Origin: an uncultured Saprospiraceae bacterium
Lineage (GTDB): Bacteria > Bacteroidota > Bacteroidia > Chitinophagales > Saprospiraceae
Length of the DNA stretch: 11,124 bases
NCBI GenBank assembly: GCA_905479665.1
Contig: CAJQNM010000278.1
Span: 1-11,124 of the forward strand
Direction: 5' to 3'
Positions 1 through 6,238 of the stretch are shown here, piece by piece. A program made the translations under genes and the position numbers. Positions within the stretch are counted from its first letter, which is position 1, and every line of letters begins with the position of its first letter. The notes beneath the pieces are model-generated. The model saw only the letters and a list, made by a program, of their open reading frames with translations, was not told the DNA's origin and did not search any database.

Positions 1-348
1 GAAGCGCGTAGGCTGCGCAAGGTGATGGGTGGAGGCATGCGCCAGGCTGGATACTTGGCTGCCGCTGGGCTCTATGCTCTTGAGCATCATCGTTGGCGCT
101 TGCAAGAAGATCATCGTCATGCGCAATTACTTGCCGAAAAACTTGTCACTTGCTCGTATGTAAAAGAGATAAGACCCGTGGAGACCAATATCGTGATTTT
201 CTCAGTCGAGGGCAGTGCCCCAGATCGAATCGAACAATGGAAACAGAATGGAATCTTGGCGGTGGCACTGGGGCCAGATTTGATCCGATTTGTTACTCAT
301 CTCGACGTGAGCACAGAAATGCTGAAACATGTCTGTTCTAATCTTTAG
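1..348 (+). CDS. ltaE: L-threonine aldolase, C-terminal part (5' end outside window)
   Basis: The reading frame is open from base 1 and ends with TAG at 346-348, giving the last 115 residues of a longer protein. The motif GGGMRQAG close to the start of the visible part is the conserved segment of low-specificity threonine aldolases. These PLP enzymes of fold type I cleave L-threonine or L-allo-threonine to glycine and acetaldehyde in the cytoplasm. After it comes the small C-terminal domain, with the expected alternation of a helix (LLAEKL) and strands (ETNIVIFSV, DLIRFVTHLD). The PLP-binding lysine lies upstream of the window and cannot be checked. G+C is about 53% in bases 61-120. The gene faces the tlpA-like gene with 45 bp between the two stops. 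The family is well supported; the substrate preference is inferred from the family. Confidence 0.88.
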   Translation, partial: EARRLRKVMGGGMRQAGYLAAAGLYALEHHRWRLQEDHRHAQLLAEKLVTCSYVKEIRPVETNIVIFSVEGSAPDRIEQWKQNGILAVALGPDLIRFVTHLDVSTEMLKHVCSNL

Positions 349-393
349 ATTGAATTATTAGAGTCCATCCTAAGAATTTCAAGGTAATCCCAT

Positions 394-1452
394 TCAGTTC
401 TTTGAATCAACTAAGTCTTCGACAGCTGTCACAAAATCTTCTCCTCTTTCTCGAGAGTGAAAATTAAACCGAATTATTCCTTCTCTATCAACTACATAAT
501 ATGTCGGAAGGGACATACCATTTATAAGCCGAACCAACCTATCGTTGCGTCCAGCACTTGCGTGCACCTGAGGCCAGGAAATATCCTTTTGTTCGATGTA
601 TTCTCGAAGGCTAGCTATATTCTTATCCAATGAAATTCCAATGATCTGCAATTGGTCAGAGCCATACCGCTCAATTAACTTCTGCAATTTTGGATGCTCT
701 TTACGACAAGGTTTGCACCATGTAGCCCAAAAATGCACGATCATAACCTTACCTAAATAATCTGACGACCTAACAGGCTTGGCATCAATATCTACCGCAG
801 TGAAATCCGGCATCTTATGGCCAATATCTAAGGCTGCAATAGCATGCAATTCAGACTCTGCTCGCATCCGTTCTTTTTCAAATCCATTCAGATCCGTACT
901 AATCTCAAGGAATTTCTCATAGTGCCTCTGGGCCAGAGCTAAATCACAGGATTTATGAGCTGTGAATCCAATATCGTAATGGATCTGTGAGATCTGCAAA
1001 GGCCCGTTCAGCTTATCGAGCTCCTGAGTAAAAGCTATGATAGATTCTGGTCTTGATTTACTTTTCCAGAGTGACTTTCGATAAAATAGATAAATCGACC
1101 TCCAAAATTGACCATTGATGCTCAACTGCTGGTATCGATCAATTATCTTATGATAATCTAAGTTTCGAAGAGAGCTTGCGAAAGAATTGAAAAGTGCCCT
1201 CTCACCAGACTGCGACTTCAGATTCTCTAAATAATATTGCCAAAGCTGATCTGCAACATCTGCACGCTGCCAACGTGCAAGGACACTAGAATCTCCGTCA
1301 AGTGAAATAACATTTGCAAAGGCCTGCTCCACAATCTGGAGATTTAGACTATCGTCTTTGGTCCAAGTAATATATTCCTGACCGACTACTAAGGATAATG
1401 CCAGGAAATTAAAAGTGACAGAAGCAATCAAAATTAAGATCTTCTTATTCAT
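394..1452 (-). CDS. Secreted TlpA-family thioredoxin-like protein
   Basis: The product is 352 residues long. Residues 1-24 are a signal peptide (MNKK, then a hydrophobic run to VVGQ) without a lipobox cysteine, so the protein is probably soluble in the periplasm. Residues 25-210 are a mainly helical, TPR-like region that I cannot assign to a family. Residues 211-352 are an AhpC/TlpA thioredoxin domain: GHKMPDF entry, FWATWCKPC with the redox pair Cys246/Cys249, and the cis-proline Pro316 in GMSLPTYYVVD. Such domains usually reduce or exchange disulfides in exported proteins; the partner is unknown. An earlier in-frame ATG lies at 1456-1458. I prefer 1450-1452 because AAAGGA sits 5 bases before it but directly abuts the earlier one. 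A possible promoter box lies at 1517-1524. The gene is A+T-rich (38% and 33% G+C in two sampled 60-base blocks) compared with neighbours near 50%, which hints at transfer. Confidence 0.9.
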   Translation of the reverse strand: MNKKILILIASVTFNFLALSLVVGQEYITWTKDDSLNLQIVEQAFANVISLDGDSSVLARWQRADVADQLWQYYLENLKSQSGERALFNSFASSLRNLDYHKIIDRYQQLSINGQFWRSIYLFYRKSLWKSKSRPESIIAFTQELDKLNGPLQISQIHYDIGFTAHKSCDLALAQRHYEKFLEISTDLNGFEKERMRAESELHAIAALDIGHKMPDFTAVDIDAKPVRSSDYLGKVMIVHFWATWCKPCRKEHPKLQKLIERYGSDQLQIIGISLDKNIASLREYIEQKDISWPQVHASAGRNDRLVRLINGMSLPTYYVVDREGIIRFNFHSRERGEDFVTAVEDLVDSKN

Positions 1453-1488
1453 GAGCATCCTTTAGACATAAGATGCAGTAAGCCATAT

Positions 1489-1532
1489 CTTAGGTGGTTC
1501 CTCCATCCAGATCTACCAAACGTACACCTAAG
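1489..1532. repeat. 8-bp inverted repeat around the putative tlpA-like promoter
   Basis: CTTAGGTG at 1489-1496 and its exact reverse complement CACCTAAG at 1525-1532 flank the putative -7 box. The right arm ends on the first base of the MITE-like element and covers its TAA flank. It could be an operator, or chance in A+T-rich DNA. Confidence 0.3.
1517..1524 (-). promoter_or_regulatory. Putative Bacteroidota-type -7 promoter box for the tlpA-like gene
   Basis: On the minus strand the bases read TACGTTTG, an exact match to the Bacteroidota -7 consensus TAnnTTTG. It lies about 65 bp before the chosen start codon. The -33 position falls in the T-rich left end of the MITE-like element, where there is a run of T but no clean TTTG. 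The transcript would have a leader of roughly 55-60 nt. The consensus is established for this phylum; use of this copy is inferred. Confidence 0.38.
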
Positions 1533-1694
1533 GGGCTGAAGAAAAATAACTTCCCCAATTATACTGGTTCTTTTGAATTAGAATTCATACTTCGTTATAA
1601 AAAATTCACGTAGTCCCACTATGCTTATTTTCCATGACTTGTCTAAATCCAAAATAACCTTGTCTAAATGAATAACTTATTATTCATCAGCCCC
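1532..1694. mobile_element. MITE-like element or insertion-sequence remnant, 163 bp
   Basis: Bases 1532-1552 and the reverse complement of 1674-1694 agree at 18 of 21 positions; both begin GGGGCTGA and continue A+T-rich. On each side the element is directly flanked by TAA (1529-1531 and 1695-1697), which fits a 3-bp target duplication. The interior is only about 30% G+C (bases 1561-1620) and has no reading frame of useful length. Terminal inverted repeats, a matching flank duplication and no coding capacity together suggest a non-autonomous element moved by the transposase of an intact IS elsewhere. The 3-bp TNA-type duplication recalls some IS5-family groups, but I cannot name the parent. 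A long hairpin-forming intergenic spacer is the alternative. It lies 27 bp beyond the degQ stop codon. Confidence 0.6.
1638..1669 (+). repeat. 11-bp direct repeat inside the MITE-like element
   Basis: CTTGTCTAAAT occurs at 1638-1648 and again at 1659-1669, so the copies start 21 bp apart, close to two helical turns. Each is followed shortly by ATAAC. It sits just inside the right terminal repeat, where subterminal transposase-binding sites are found in many elements. That role is inferred. Confidence 0.4.
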
Positions 1695-1721
1695 TAAGAC
1701 CTGCGATAGCAGCCCCAAACC

Positions 1722-3128
1722 CTATTGCCGAAACGCATAAAAGTAATCTCCGTCAAATTGCGGATAAAAACCTCCGAGCTCGATAATTTCAGATTCATCT
1801 ACATCGATGGCCTCCAGAGTGCTATCTACATCCTTCACACTTTTTCCATTGACTGACGTGATAATAAATCCAGCTTTCATATTGGTGGCCATGATCTTAC
1901 TGCCTTTGTAAATACTATTGACCACCGCCCCGGGCTTTCCATATTTAGAAACTTCTGTTTCGGCGAGGTCCTTGAGTTCAAAACCAACTTCAATCATTTT
2001 GGGATTGAGGCGTCGAATTATTTTTTGTTGTAAAACAACATTAGCAGAAAGTTCTCGATTGTTGCGCAGATAGGCGATGGCAATCAAATCGCCTGGATGG
2101 TAGCGAGCGACTAATTCTTGCAACTCCGGAAAAGTATTGGTAGGGTTTCCGTCGATGCCTATGATGACGTCTCCTTTTTCGATGCCAGCTTCTTTGGCGG
2201 CGCTATTGGGATTTACGTAGTCAACAAATACCCCCTGTACTTTTTCCATGCCCAATTGCACGGCGATATCACTATTAATATTGCGAATTTTTACTCCGAG
2301 CAGCCCACGACGCACTTCGCCAAAAGCGCGTAGATCCGAAACGACCTTTTGTGCTAAATTGGATGGAATCGCAAAAGAATAACCTTCATATTTTCCGGAC
2401 TGTGTGATGATTGCCGCATTAATTCCAATGAGCTCACCGTTGGTATTTACCAAGGCTCCGCCACTGTTGCCTTGATTGACCACAGCATCCGTCTGAATAA
2501 ATGACTCGACAGATGCCTCTGAATCGAGGATCGAAATATTTCTTGCCTTGGCACTGACGATACCTGCGGTGACCGTCGATTCCAAGCGAAAGGGATTGCC
2601 AATGGCCAACACCCACTCTCCCACCTGCAAGCGGTCTGAATTTCCAAATTCAACAAAAGGTAGATTTTCTGCTTCCACTTTGAGCAGCGCAATATCTGTG
2701 GTTGGATCTGCACCGACCAATGTTGCGGTATATTCTCGTTTGTCATCGAGCGTAATATTAATTTCTGCTCCTCCCTCTACGACATGATAGTTGGTCACAA
2801 TAAAACCATTAGGAGCAATAATTACACCACTGCCTGACGACGCGGATACATTGTGATTCCAATATTTCTTTTTTTCCGGCTCAAAGGAGCGGATGTAAAC
2901 GACGGCTGGTTTTGAGCGATCTGCTGCTGCAATAAAGTCAGTCGGTGCGGAAGAGACAAAAGTGCGTTGTTTGACCCCAGAAAATAGATCGTCATCCATC
3001 GATGCAGCATGAGCAGGCACGCGCTCACGTATGATAATCTTACCGGGATTTTCAAAAGCCTTAAAAAGTGCGATGGTAATGAATGAGCTAAGAAGCCCTA
3101 CAAGGAGAAGGTGTGCTGTGTTTTTCAT
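1722..3128 (-). CDS. degQ: DegQ/HtrA-family periplasmic serine protease
   Basis: A 468-residue S1C serine protease that degrades or refolds damaged proteins in the periplasm. Residues 7-24 form an N-terminal signal or membrane anchor. The trypsin-like domain (about 60-270) has the complete catalytic triad: His115 in TNYHVVEG, Asp145 in TDIALLKV and Ser222 in QGNSGGAL. Two PDZ domains follow: the first (about 272-368) contains GLLGVKI and the AGIEKGDVIIGIDG segment, and the second (about 375-468) ends in GGFYPQFDGDYFYAF, typical of Bacteroidota homologues. The length is normal for the family and nothing is missing. The start follows AGGA with only two bases between, a weak site, but the signal segment starts there. 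It is divergent from the gtrA-dapF operon; no clear promoter box is visible in the gap. DegP versus DegQ naming is not decided by sequence alone. Confidence 0.95.
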   Translation of the reverse strand: MKNTAHLLLVGLLSSFITIALFKAFENPGKIIIRERVPAHAASMDDDLFSGVKQRTFVSSAPTDFIAAADRSKPAVVYIRSFEPEKKKYWNHNVSASSGSGVIIAPNGFIVTNYHVVEGGAEINITLDDKREYTATLVGADPTTDIALLKVEAENLPFVEFGNSDRLQVGEWVLAIGNPFRLESTVTAGIVSAKARNISILDSEASVESFIQTDAVVNQGNSGGALVNTNGELIGINAAIITQSGKYEGYSFAIPSNLAQKVVSDLRAFGEVRRGLLGVKIRNINSDIAVQLGMEKVQGVFVDYVNPNSAAKEAGIEKGDVIIGIDGNPTNTFPELQELVARYHPGDLIAIAYLRNNRELSANVVLQQKIIRRLNPKMIEVGFELKDLAETEVSKYGKPGAVVNSIYKGSKIMATNMKAGFIITSVNGKSVKDVDSTLEAIDVDESEIIELGGFYPQFDGDYFYAFRQ

Positions 3129-3404
3129 AGTCCTATGTGTGCTATTCTGTTTTCTGACTTAAGATATGATTATCTAACGATGAAGCTTGGCGCTTGGTCT
3201 CCATTAACGATTCGATAACTCTGCCTCTCCGGTGTGCCTCTGATGGCCTCCGCAAGAAATCATGAGAGTCTTATCTCAACATTTCAGCATGACTCACTAG
3301 AGAAATAGGAGCCAGCATGTGCCTGCCAGTAAAATGCGGTCAACTCTTCCACACAGTACTATCTTCGAGTAGAAATCTTGACCAATTTGCCTCCGCTAAA
3401 AAAA

Positions 3405-3800
3405 ATGTGGCAACAATTCGTTGTCCCCAAACTCCGATTTGCCGGCACTTCTTCCATTGCCACGGTCGTCGACTATGGCCTGTTTCTCATCTTGGTCTAC
3501 AGTGGTATGACGAAGGTTCGATCCAATCTCATCTCTGCAAGCTGCGGATTTCTCGTCAATTTTGTACTGCAGCGGAAATTTATCTTTGATCCAAAGCGTA
3601 AGATTCGTCACGCTTTTCTGCTCTCGCTCGGCTTTTCCATGATCGGCATCGGCATCAGCACGTTGCTGATCTATCTGCTCTCTCAAATGGCCTTCTTTGA
3701 CCTCTATCCATTCATCACAAAGCTGCTGGTGACTGGAATCATGTTTTTTTACAATTATTACACCAAGCAAATTGCCTTCGAAAAACGTGTGAAGTGGTAA
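3405..3800 (+). CDS. GtrA-family membrane protein
   Basis: A 131-residue protein with four predicted membrane helices (about residues 12-34, 40-58, 70-92 and 103-121). It carries GtrA family traits: LRFAGTSSIATVVDYGLF in the first helix, NFVLQRKFIF after the second, and YNYYTKQ at the end of the fourth. Family members are thought to help move lipid-linked sugars across the inner membrane during decoration of surface polysaccharide; the substrate cannot be told here. I chose ATG 3405 because it begins shortly before the first helix. A TTG at 3378 in the same frame would add nine residues, and no ribosome site favours either. It is the first gene of a tight run: nine bases separate it from the small membrane protein, which overlaps dapF. 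Confidence 0.86.
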   Translation: MWQQFVVPKLRFAGTSSIATVVDYGLFLILVYSGMTKVRSNLISASCGFLVNFVLQRKFIFDPKRKIRHAFLLSLGFSMIGIGISTLLIYLLSQMAFFDLYPFITKLLVTGIMFFYNYYTKQIAFEKRVKW

Positions 3801-3809
3801 CTTGCACCC

Positions 3810-3992
3810 ATGCCGTTTAAGCTTCCAGACAACGATGAATATTTAGGCAATATGTGGGGCTGGAAAGTCTCCTATTGGTCTCTGGCGTTTATCGTCCTGG
3901 TTTTTACTGTCATGGTCGCTCGCTCATGCTATCTGGAAAAAAATCCTCAGGACCGAGTGCTGGAACCTGAAAAAATTGAGATCATCAAATGA
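3810..3992 (+). CDS. Small single-pass membrane protein, unknown function
   Basis: A 60-residue protein that I do not recognise. It has a polar N-terminus (MPFKLPDNDE), one hydrophobic segment at about residues 18-38 (ending VFTVMVARS), and a charged C-terminal tail rich in Glu and Lys. The charge pattern gives no firm orientation. The start is nine bases after the gtrA stop, and the end overlaps the dapF start as ATGA, so the gene is probably translated together with dapF. This fit between two real genes is the main reason to accept it. No Shine-Dalgarno sequence is visible. The single Cys40 lies at the edge of the membrane segment and is not a lipobox. Confidence 0.72.
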   Translation: MPFKLPDNDEYLGNMWGWKVSYWSLAFIVLVFTVMVARSCYLEKNPQDRVLEPEKIEIIK

Positions 3993-4783
3993 ATATTCCT
4001 TTTTTCAAGTATCAGGGTACGGGCAACGACTTCGTGATTATCGACCACTTTGAAAAACCTTGGTTGCACGATGCCGATGAAGTACTCATAAAGCATTGGT
4101 GCGATCGTAAATTTGGCGTCGGCGCCGATGGCCTGATGATCCTGCAACCAAGCACGGATGCGGATTTTCGGCTGGACTATTACAATGCTGACGGCAAGAA
4201 AGGATCGCTGTGTGGCAATGGCTCACGCTGTGCAGTTTCCTGCATGCACCATCTCGGGCGAGTGCAAGACACCTGCAGATTTGTCGCTTACGATGGCCTG
4301 CATGAAGCGCGCATCAGTCCAGATGGACGAAACATTGAGGTTCATATGGCAGACGTGAAAAATGTTGAATCGGGCCGTGGATTCTATCTTCTCGACACGG
4401 GCTCGCCTCATTATGTGACCCACGTCGAAGATCTCAGTGATCTTGATGTGGTCGACGTCGGCAAAAAGATCCGCTATTCAGAGCAGTTTCGTGAAACGGG
4501 CGTCAATGTAAATTTTGTAGAAAATAGCAAGGAGGCTTTAGAAGTACGAACCTATGAGCGCGGCGTTGAGGATGAGACTTTGAGCTGTGGCACGGGCGTC
4601 ACTGCTGTTGCTCTGGCGCACGCTCTTCGCGCTGAGCTCAAAGGAGATCAAACTCAGACAGTGCAGACATTGGGCGGTACACTCACGGTTAAATTTCACC
4701 TGCATGATGGCCATTTTTCAAACGTCTGGCTCTGTGGCCCGGCAGAATTAGTGTTTGAGGGAGTTTTGAGCTGGGAGCTTTGA
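3989..4783 (+). CDS. dapF: Diaminopimelate epimerase
   Basis: A 264-residue PLP-independent epimerase that converts LL- to meso-diaminopimelate in the cytoplasm, the step feeding lysine and peptidoglycan synthesis. The two catalytic cysteines are present: Cys75 in SLCGNGSRC and Cys200 in ETLSCGTGVTA. Other family signatures are QGTGNDFVIID (9-19), FGVGADG (42-48), GSPHYV (138-143) and GVNVNF (171-176). The two halves form the usual pseudo-symmetric fold. The ATG overlaps the stop of the upstream small membrane-protein gene by four bases. The natural end of the family fold falls near VFEG; the last residues (VLSWEL) and the TGA stop at 4781-4783 are encoded by the first units of the heptamer array. 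So the array has replaced or extended the original 3' end, apparently without harm to the catalytic core. Confidence 0.97.
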   Translation: MNIPFFKYQGTGNDFVIIDHFEKPWLHDADEVLIKHWCDRKFGVGADGLMILQPSTDADFRLDYYNADGKKGSLCGNGSRCAVSCMHHLGRVQDTCRFVAYDGLHEARISPDGRNIEVHMADVKNVESGRGFYLLDTGSPHYVTHVEDLSDLDVVDVGKKIRYSEQFRETGVNVNFVENSKEALEVRTYERGVEDETLSCGTGVTAVALAHALRAELKGDQTQTVQTLGGTLTVKFHLHDGHFSNVWLCGPAELVFEGVLSWEL

Positions 4784-4841
4784 GCTTTGAGCTTTGAGCT
4801 GTGAGCTTTGAGCTGTGAGTTTTGAGCTTTGAGCTTTGAGC
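4765..4841 (+). repeat. Heptamer tandem array TTTGAGC, 11 units
   Basis: Eleven uninterrupted 7-base units run from 4765 to 4841. Eight are exactly TTTGAGC; the others are TGGGAGC, TGTGAGC and TGTGAGT. The first two units and part of the third code for the last residues and stop of dapF. On the other strand the array reads as a seven-residue SSKL-type peptide repeat, which I take as a by-product because seven bases times three is seven codons. There is no hairpin strong enough to call a terminator. It resembles in kind the heptanucleotide STRR repeats known from cyanobacteria, though the sequence differs. Confidence 0.85.
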
Positions 4842-4870
4842 TCGCATCTTCTCATATAACCTCGTCGTCA

Positions 4871-4958
4871 TTGAACTCTTGAACCTTTTGAACCCTTGAA
4901 CCCGCGAACTCTCGTTGTCTCGAAATCTCGAAGTCTAAAACTCTCCCATCTCGCTACC
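4871..4958 (+). repeat. Degenerate octamer array, TTGAACTC / TCGAAGTC type
   Basis: About eleven units, mostly of 8 bases, run from 4871 to 4958: TTGAACTC, TTGAACCT plus one base, TTGAACCC twice, GCGAACTC, then TCGTTGTC, TCGAAATC, TCGAAGTC, TAAAACTC and decayed copies. The unit drifts from TTGAAC to TCGAA along the array. The T[T/C]GA core resembles the TTTGAGC heptamer upstream, so the two may share an origin. I see no gene here. Confidence 0.72.
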
Positions 4959-4979
4959 CTGTCCCTGAAGGGCACCCAC

Positions 4980-5040
4980 CCGCAACTCTCGAACTCTCGC
5001 AGTCTCGCAGTCTCGAAGTCTCGAACTCTCGTAGTCTAAT
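4980..5040 (+). repeat. Octamer tandem array CTCGAACT, about 7 units
   Basis: Seven 8-base units follow one another: CCGCAACT, CTCGAACT, CTCGCAGT twice, CTCGAAGT, CTCGAACT, CTCGTAGT, then a partial CTAAT. It is the same octamer family as 4871-4958; the 21 bases between contain a small imperfect dyad (TGTCCCTGAAGGGCA). The partial last unit holds the stop codon (CTA, read as TAG on the minus strand) of the TPR gene. Confidence 0.78.
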
Positions 5041-5347
5041 CTCCAATTTCCAGCAAGGCTCCCTCCAATTCACTCCTACTGTGTAGGTCATTCTGCGCCT
5101 TTGCCACATTAATTCCTTTGCGATAGACCTTAGATGCATCTCCGATCTGATCGATGCGCACTAGCAGTTTTCCGAGATGATAATATGTCCCTACATAGTC
5201 CGCATGCTCCTCCTTAAGTTGCCGGTATTTCTCTAAGGCTAACTCGTCATCACCAATCTTCTCAAATTCCTTGGCAAGTGCAAAAATCAAAAAAGGATCA
5301 TCTGGCGACTCATCAAGATACTGACGGAGCAAGTCCATTCTATTCAT
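5036..5347 (-). CDS. Small TPR (tetratricopeptide repeat) protein
   Basis: A 103-residue soluble protein with no signal peptide. It consists of two 34-residue TPR units (about 17-50 and 51-84), each with the expected small and aromatic pattern: FALAKEFEKIGDDELALEKY, then YYHLGKLLVRIDQIGDASKV. A short capping helix follows (ARSELEGALL-like region, 85-103). TPR units bind other proteins; the partner is unknown. The start could also be Met4 (ATG 5336-5338). The stop codon coincides with the edge of the octamer array. It is convergent with dapF across the repeats and divergent from etfBA with 131-140 bp between, so it may share regulation with etfBA. Confidence 0.85.
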   Translation of the reverse strand: MNRMDLLRQYLDESPDDPFLIFALAKEFEKIGDDELALEKYRQLKEEHADYVGTYYHLGKLLVRIDQIGDASKVYRKGINVAKAQNDLHSRSELEGALLEIGD

Positions 5348-5394
5348 ACATTTCTAACTTTAAGTCAAGTATTTTTGCATGTATATGGGCGGCC

Positions 5395-5426
5395 CAAGAT
5401 TCATAATCTGTTATTATTAAATCTTG
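5395..5426. promoter_or_regulatory. Inverted repeat in the TPR/etfB divergent region, possible operator
   Basis: CAAGATT at 5395-5401 and its exact reverse complement AATCTTG at 5420-5426 are 18 bases apart. A third half-site, AATCT at 5405-5409, pairs with the first as AGATT-CAT-AATCT. The group lies upstream of the putative etfB promoter, where a regulator could bind. This is a pattern match only. Confidence 0.3.
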
Positions 5427-5456
5427 AGTCAACCTTTCTACGACCAGTTTAGTTAC

Positions 5457-5464
5457 TATCTTTG
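5457..5464 (+). promoter_or_regulatory. Putative Bacteroidota-type -7 promoter box for etfBA
   Basis: TATCTTTG matches TAnnTTTG exactly. Transcription would begin near 5468-5471, giving a very short leader before ATG 5488 (or the ATG at 5479). A partial -33 match (CTTTCT, 5434-5439) is 17 bases upstream. The consensus is established for the phylum; its use here is inferred. Confidence 0.45.
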
Positions 5465-5487
5465 TCTCTCACATAAGTATGAATGCT

Positions 5488-6228
5488 ATGAAACAATTGG
5501 TCTGCATCAGCAAAACTCCAGACACCACAAGTCGCATTTCTTTTGTGGAAGATAGCACCAAATTTGATACGGACGGAATACAATACATCATGAATCCATA
5601 TGATGAGTGGTATGCTCTTGTTAAAGCCTTAGAAGTGAAGGAACAAGTGGGTGGCAGCATCACTGTGATTAACGTGGGAGATGCCAGCTCAGAACAAATC
5701 ATTCGCAAGGCCCTGGCCATCGGAGCTGACGATGCCATCCGGGTAGATAAGCTAGCGGAGGATGCTGGAGATGTGGCTGCGCAAATCGCAGCAGTAGCCA
5801 AAAATGAGGCTTACGACCTCATCTACACGGGCAAGGAGACCATCGACTACAACAACTCGGAAGTGGGCAGCAGAATAGCAGCACACCTCGACCTACCCTT
5901 TATCTCCTACGCAAACGCATTATCCATCGAAGGCGACACATTTACCATTGCCCGTGATATAGAAGGTGGTTCAGAGGTCCTGACCATACAGGCGCCATTT
6001 GTACTGAGTGCCTCGAAAGGACTGGCCGAGCAGCGCATACCAAACATGAGAGGCATCATGATGGCAAAACGAAAACCACTCGAAGTAAAAGAGGCAGTTG
6101 CCTACCAGGCGACCAGCAAAATAGTCGAATATGAAAAACCGGAAGGCCGCACCAGTTGCAAGCTGGTCGATCCGGACAACATGAATGAACTAGTACGACT
6201 TCTGCACGAAGAAGCCAAAGTCATATAA
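5488..6228 (+). CDS. etfB: Electron transfer flavoprotein, beta subunit
   Basis: The product has 246 residues from this start. EtfB pairs with EtfA and binds AMP as a structural cofactor; the dimer carries electrons from acyl-CoA and other dehydrogenases to the quinone pool via ETF-quinone oxidoreductase. Family marks are the N-terminus MKQLVCISKTPDT, the adenine-nucleotide region RKALAIGADDAIR, the GKETIDYNNSEVG segment, and the C-terminal IPNMRGIMMAKRKPL. I chose ATG 5488 because homologues begin with this MKxLVC strand; ATG 5479 would add only Met-Asn-Ala. No Shine-Dalgarno sequence is present. etfA follows after 10 bases, so the two are one operon. Confidence 0.95.
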   Translation: MKQLVCISKTPDTTSRISFVEDSTKFDTDGIQYIMNPYDEWYALVKALEVKEQVGGSITVINVGDASSEQIIRKALAIGADDAIRVDKLAEDAGDVAAQIAAVAKNEAYDLIYTGKETIDYNNSEVGSRIAAHLDLPFISYANALSIEGDTFTIARDIEGGSEVLTIQAPFVLSASKGLAEQRIPNMRGIMMAKRKPLEVKEAVAYQATSKIVEYEKPEGRTSCKLVDPDNMNELVRLLHEEAKVI

Positions 6229-6238
6229 ATCGAAACCA

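Noticed and set aside
1532..1694. Reading the inverted repeat as a transcription terminator for degQ
   Set aside because: The arms are 121 bases apart and A+T-rich, with no compact G+C stem and T run, so a transposable element explains it better.
3317..3589. Plus-strand frame of 90 residues preceded by AGGAG at good spacing
   Set aside because: It overlaps the gtrA gene in another frame, is rich in Cys, His and Ser without a pattern, and matches no family. The AGGAG is probably chance.
4689..4871. Minus-strand frame of 60 residues with SSKL-type peptide repeats
   Set aside because: It is the translation of the heptamer array plus antisense dapF. Any heptamer array gives a seven-residue peptide repeat in each open frame; there is no sign of coding.
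4959..4979. TGTCCCTGAAGGGCA dyad as a terminator between dapF and the TPR gene
   Set aside because: The stem is short and imperfect and no T run follows on either strand.
4765..5040. CRISPR array
   Set aside because: Units are 7-8 bases with no unique spacers between them, and no cas genes are present.
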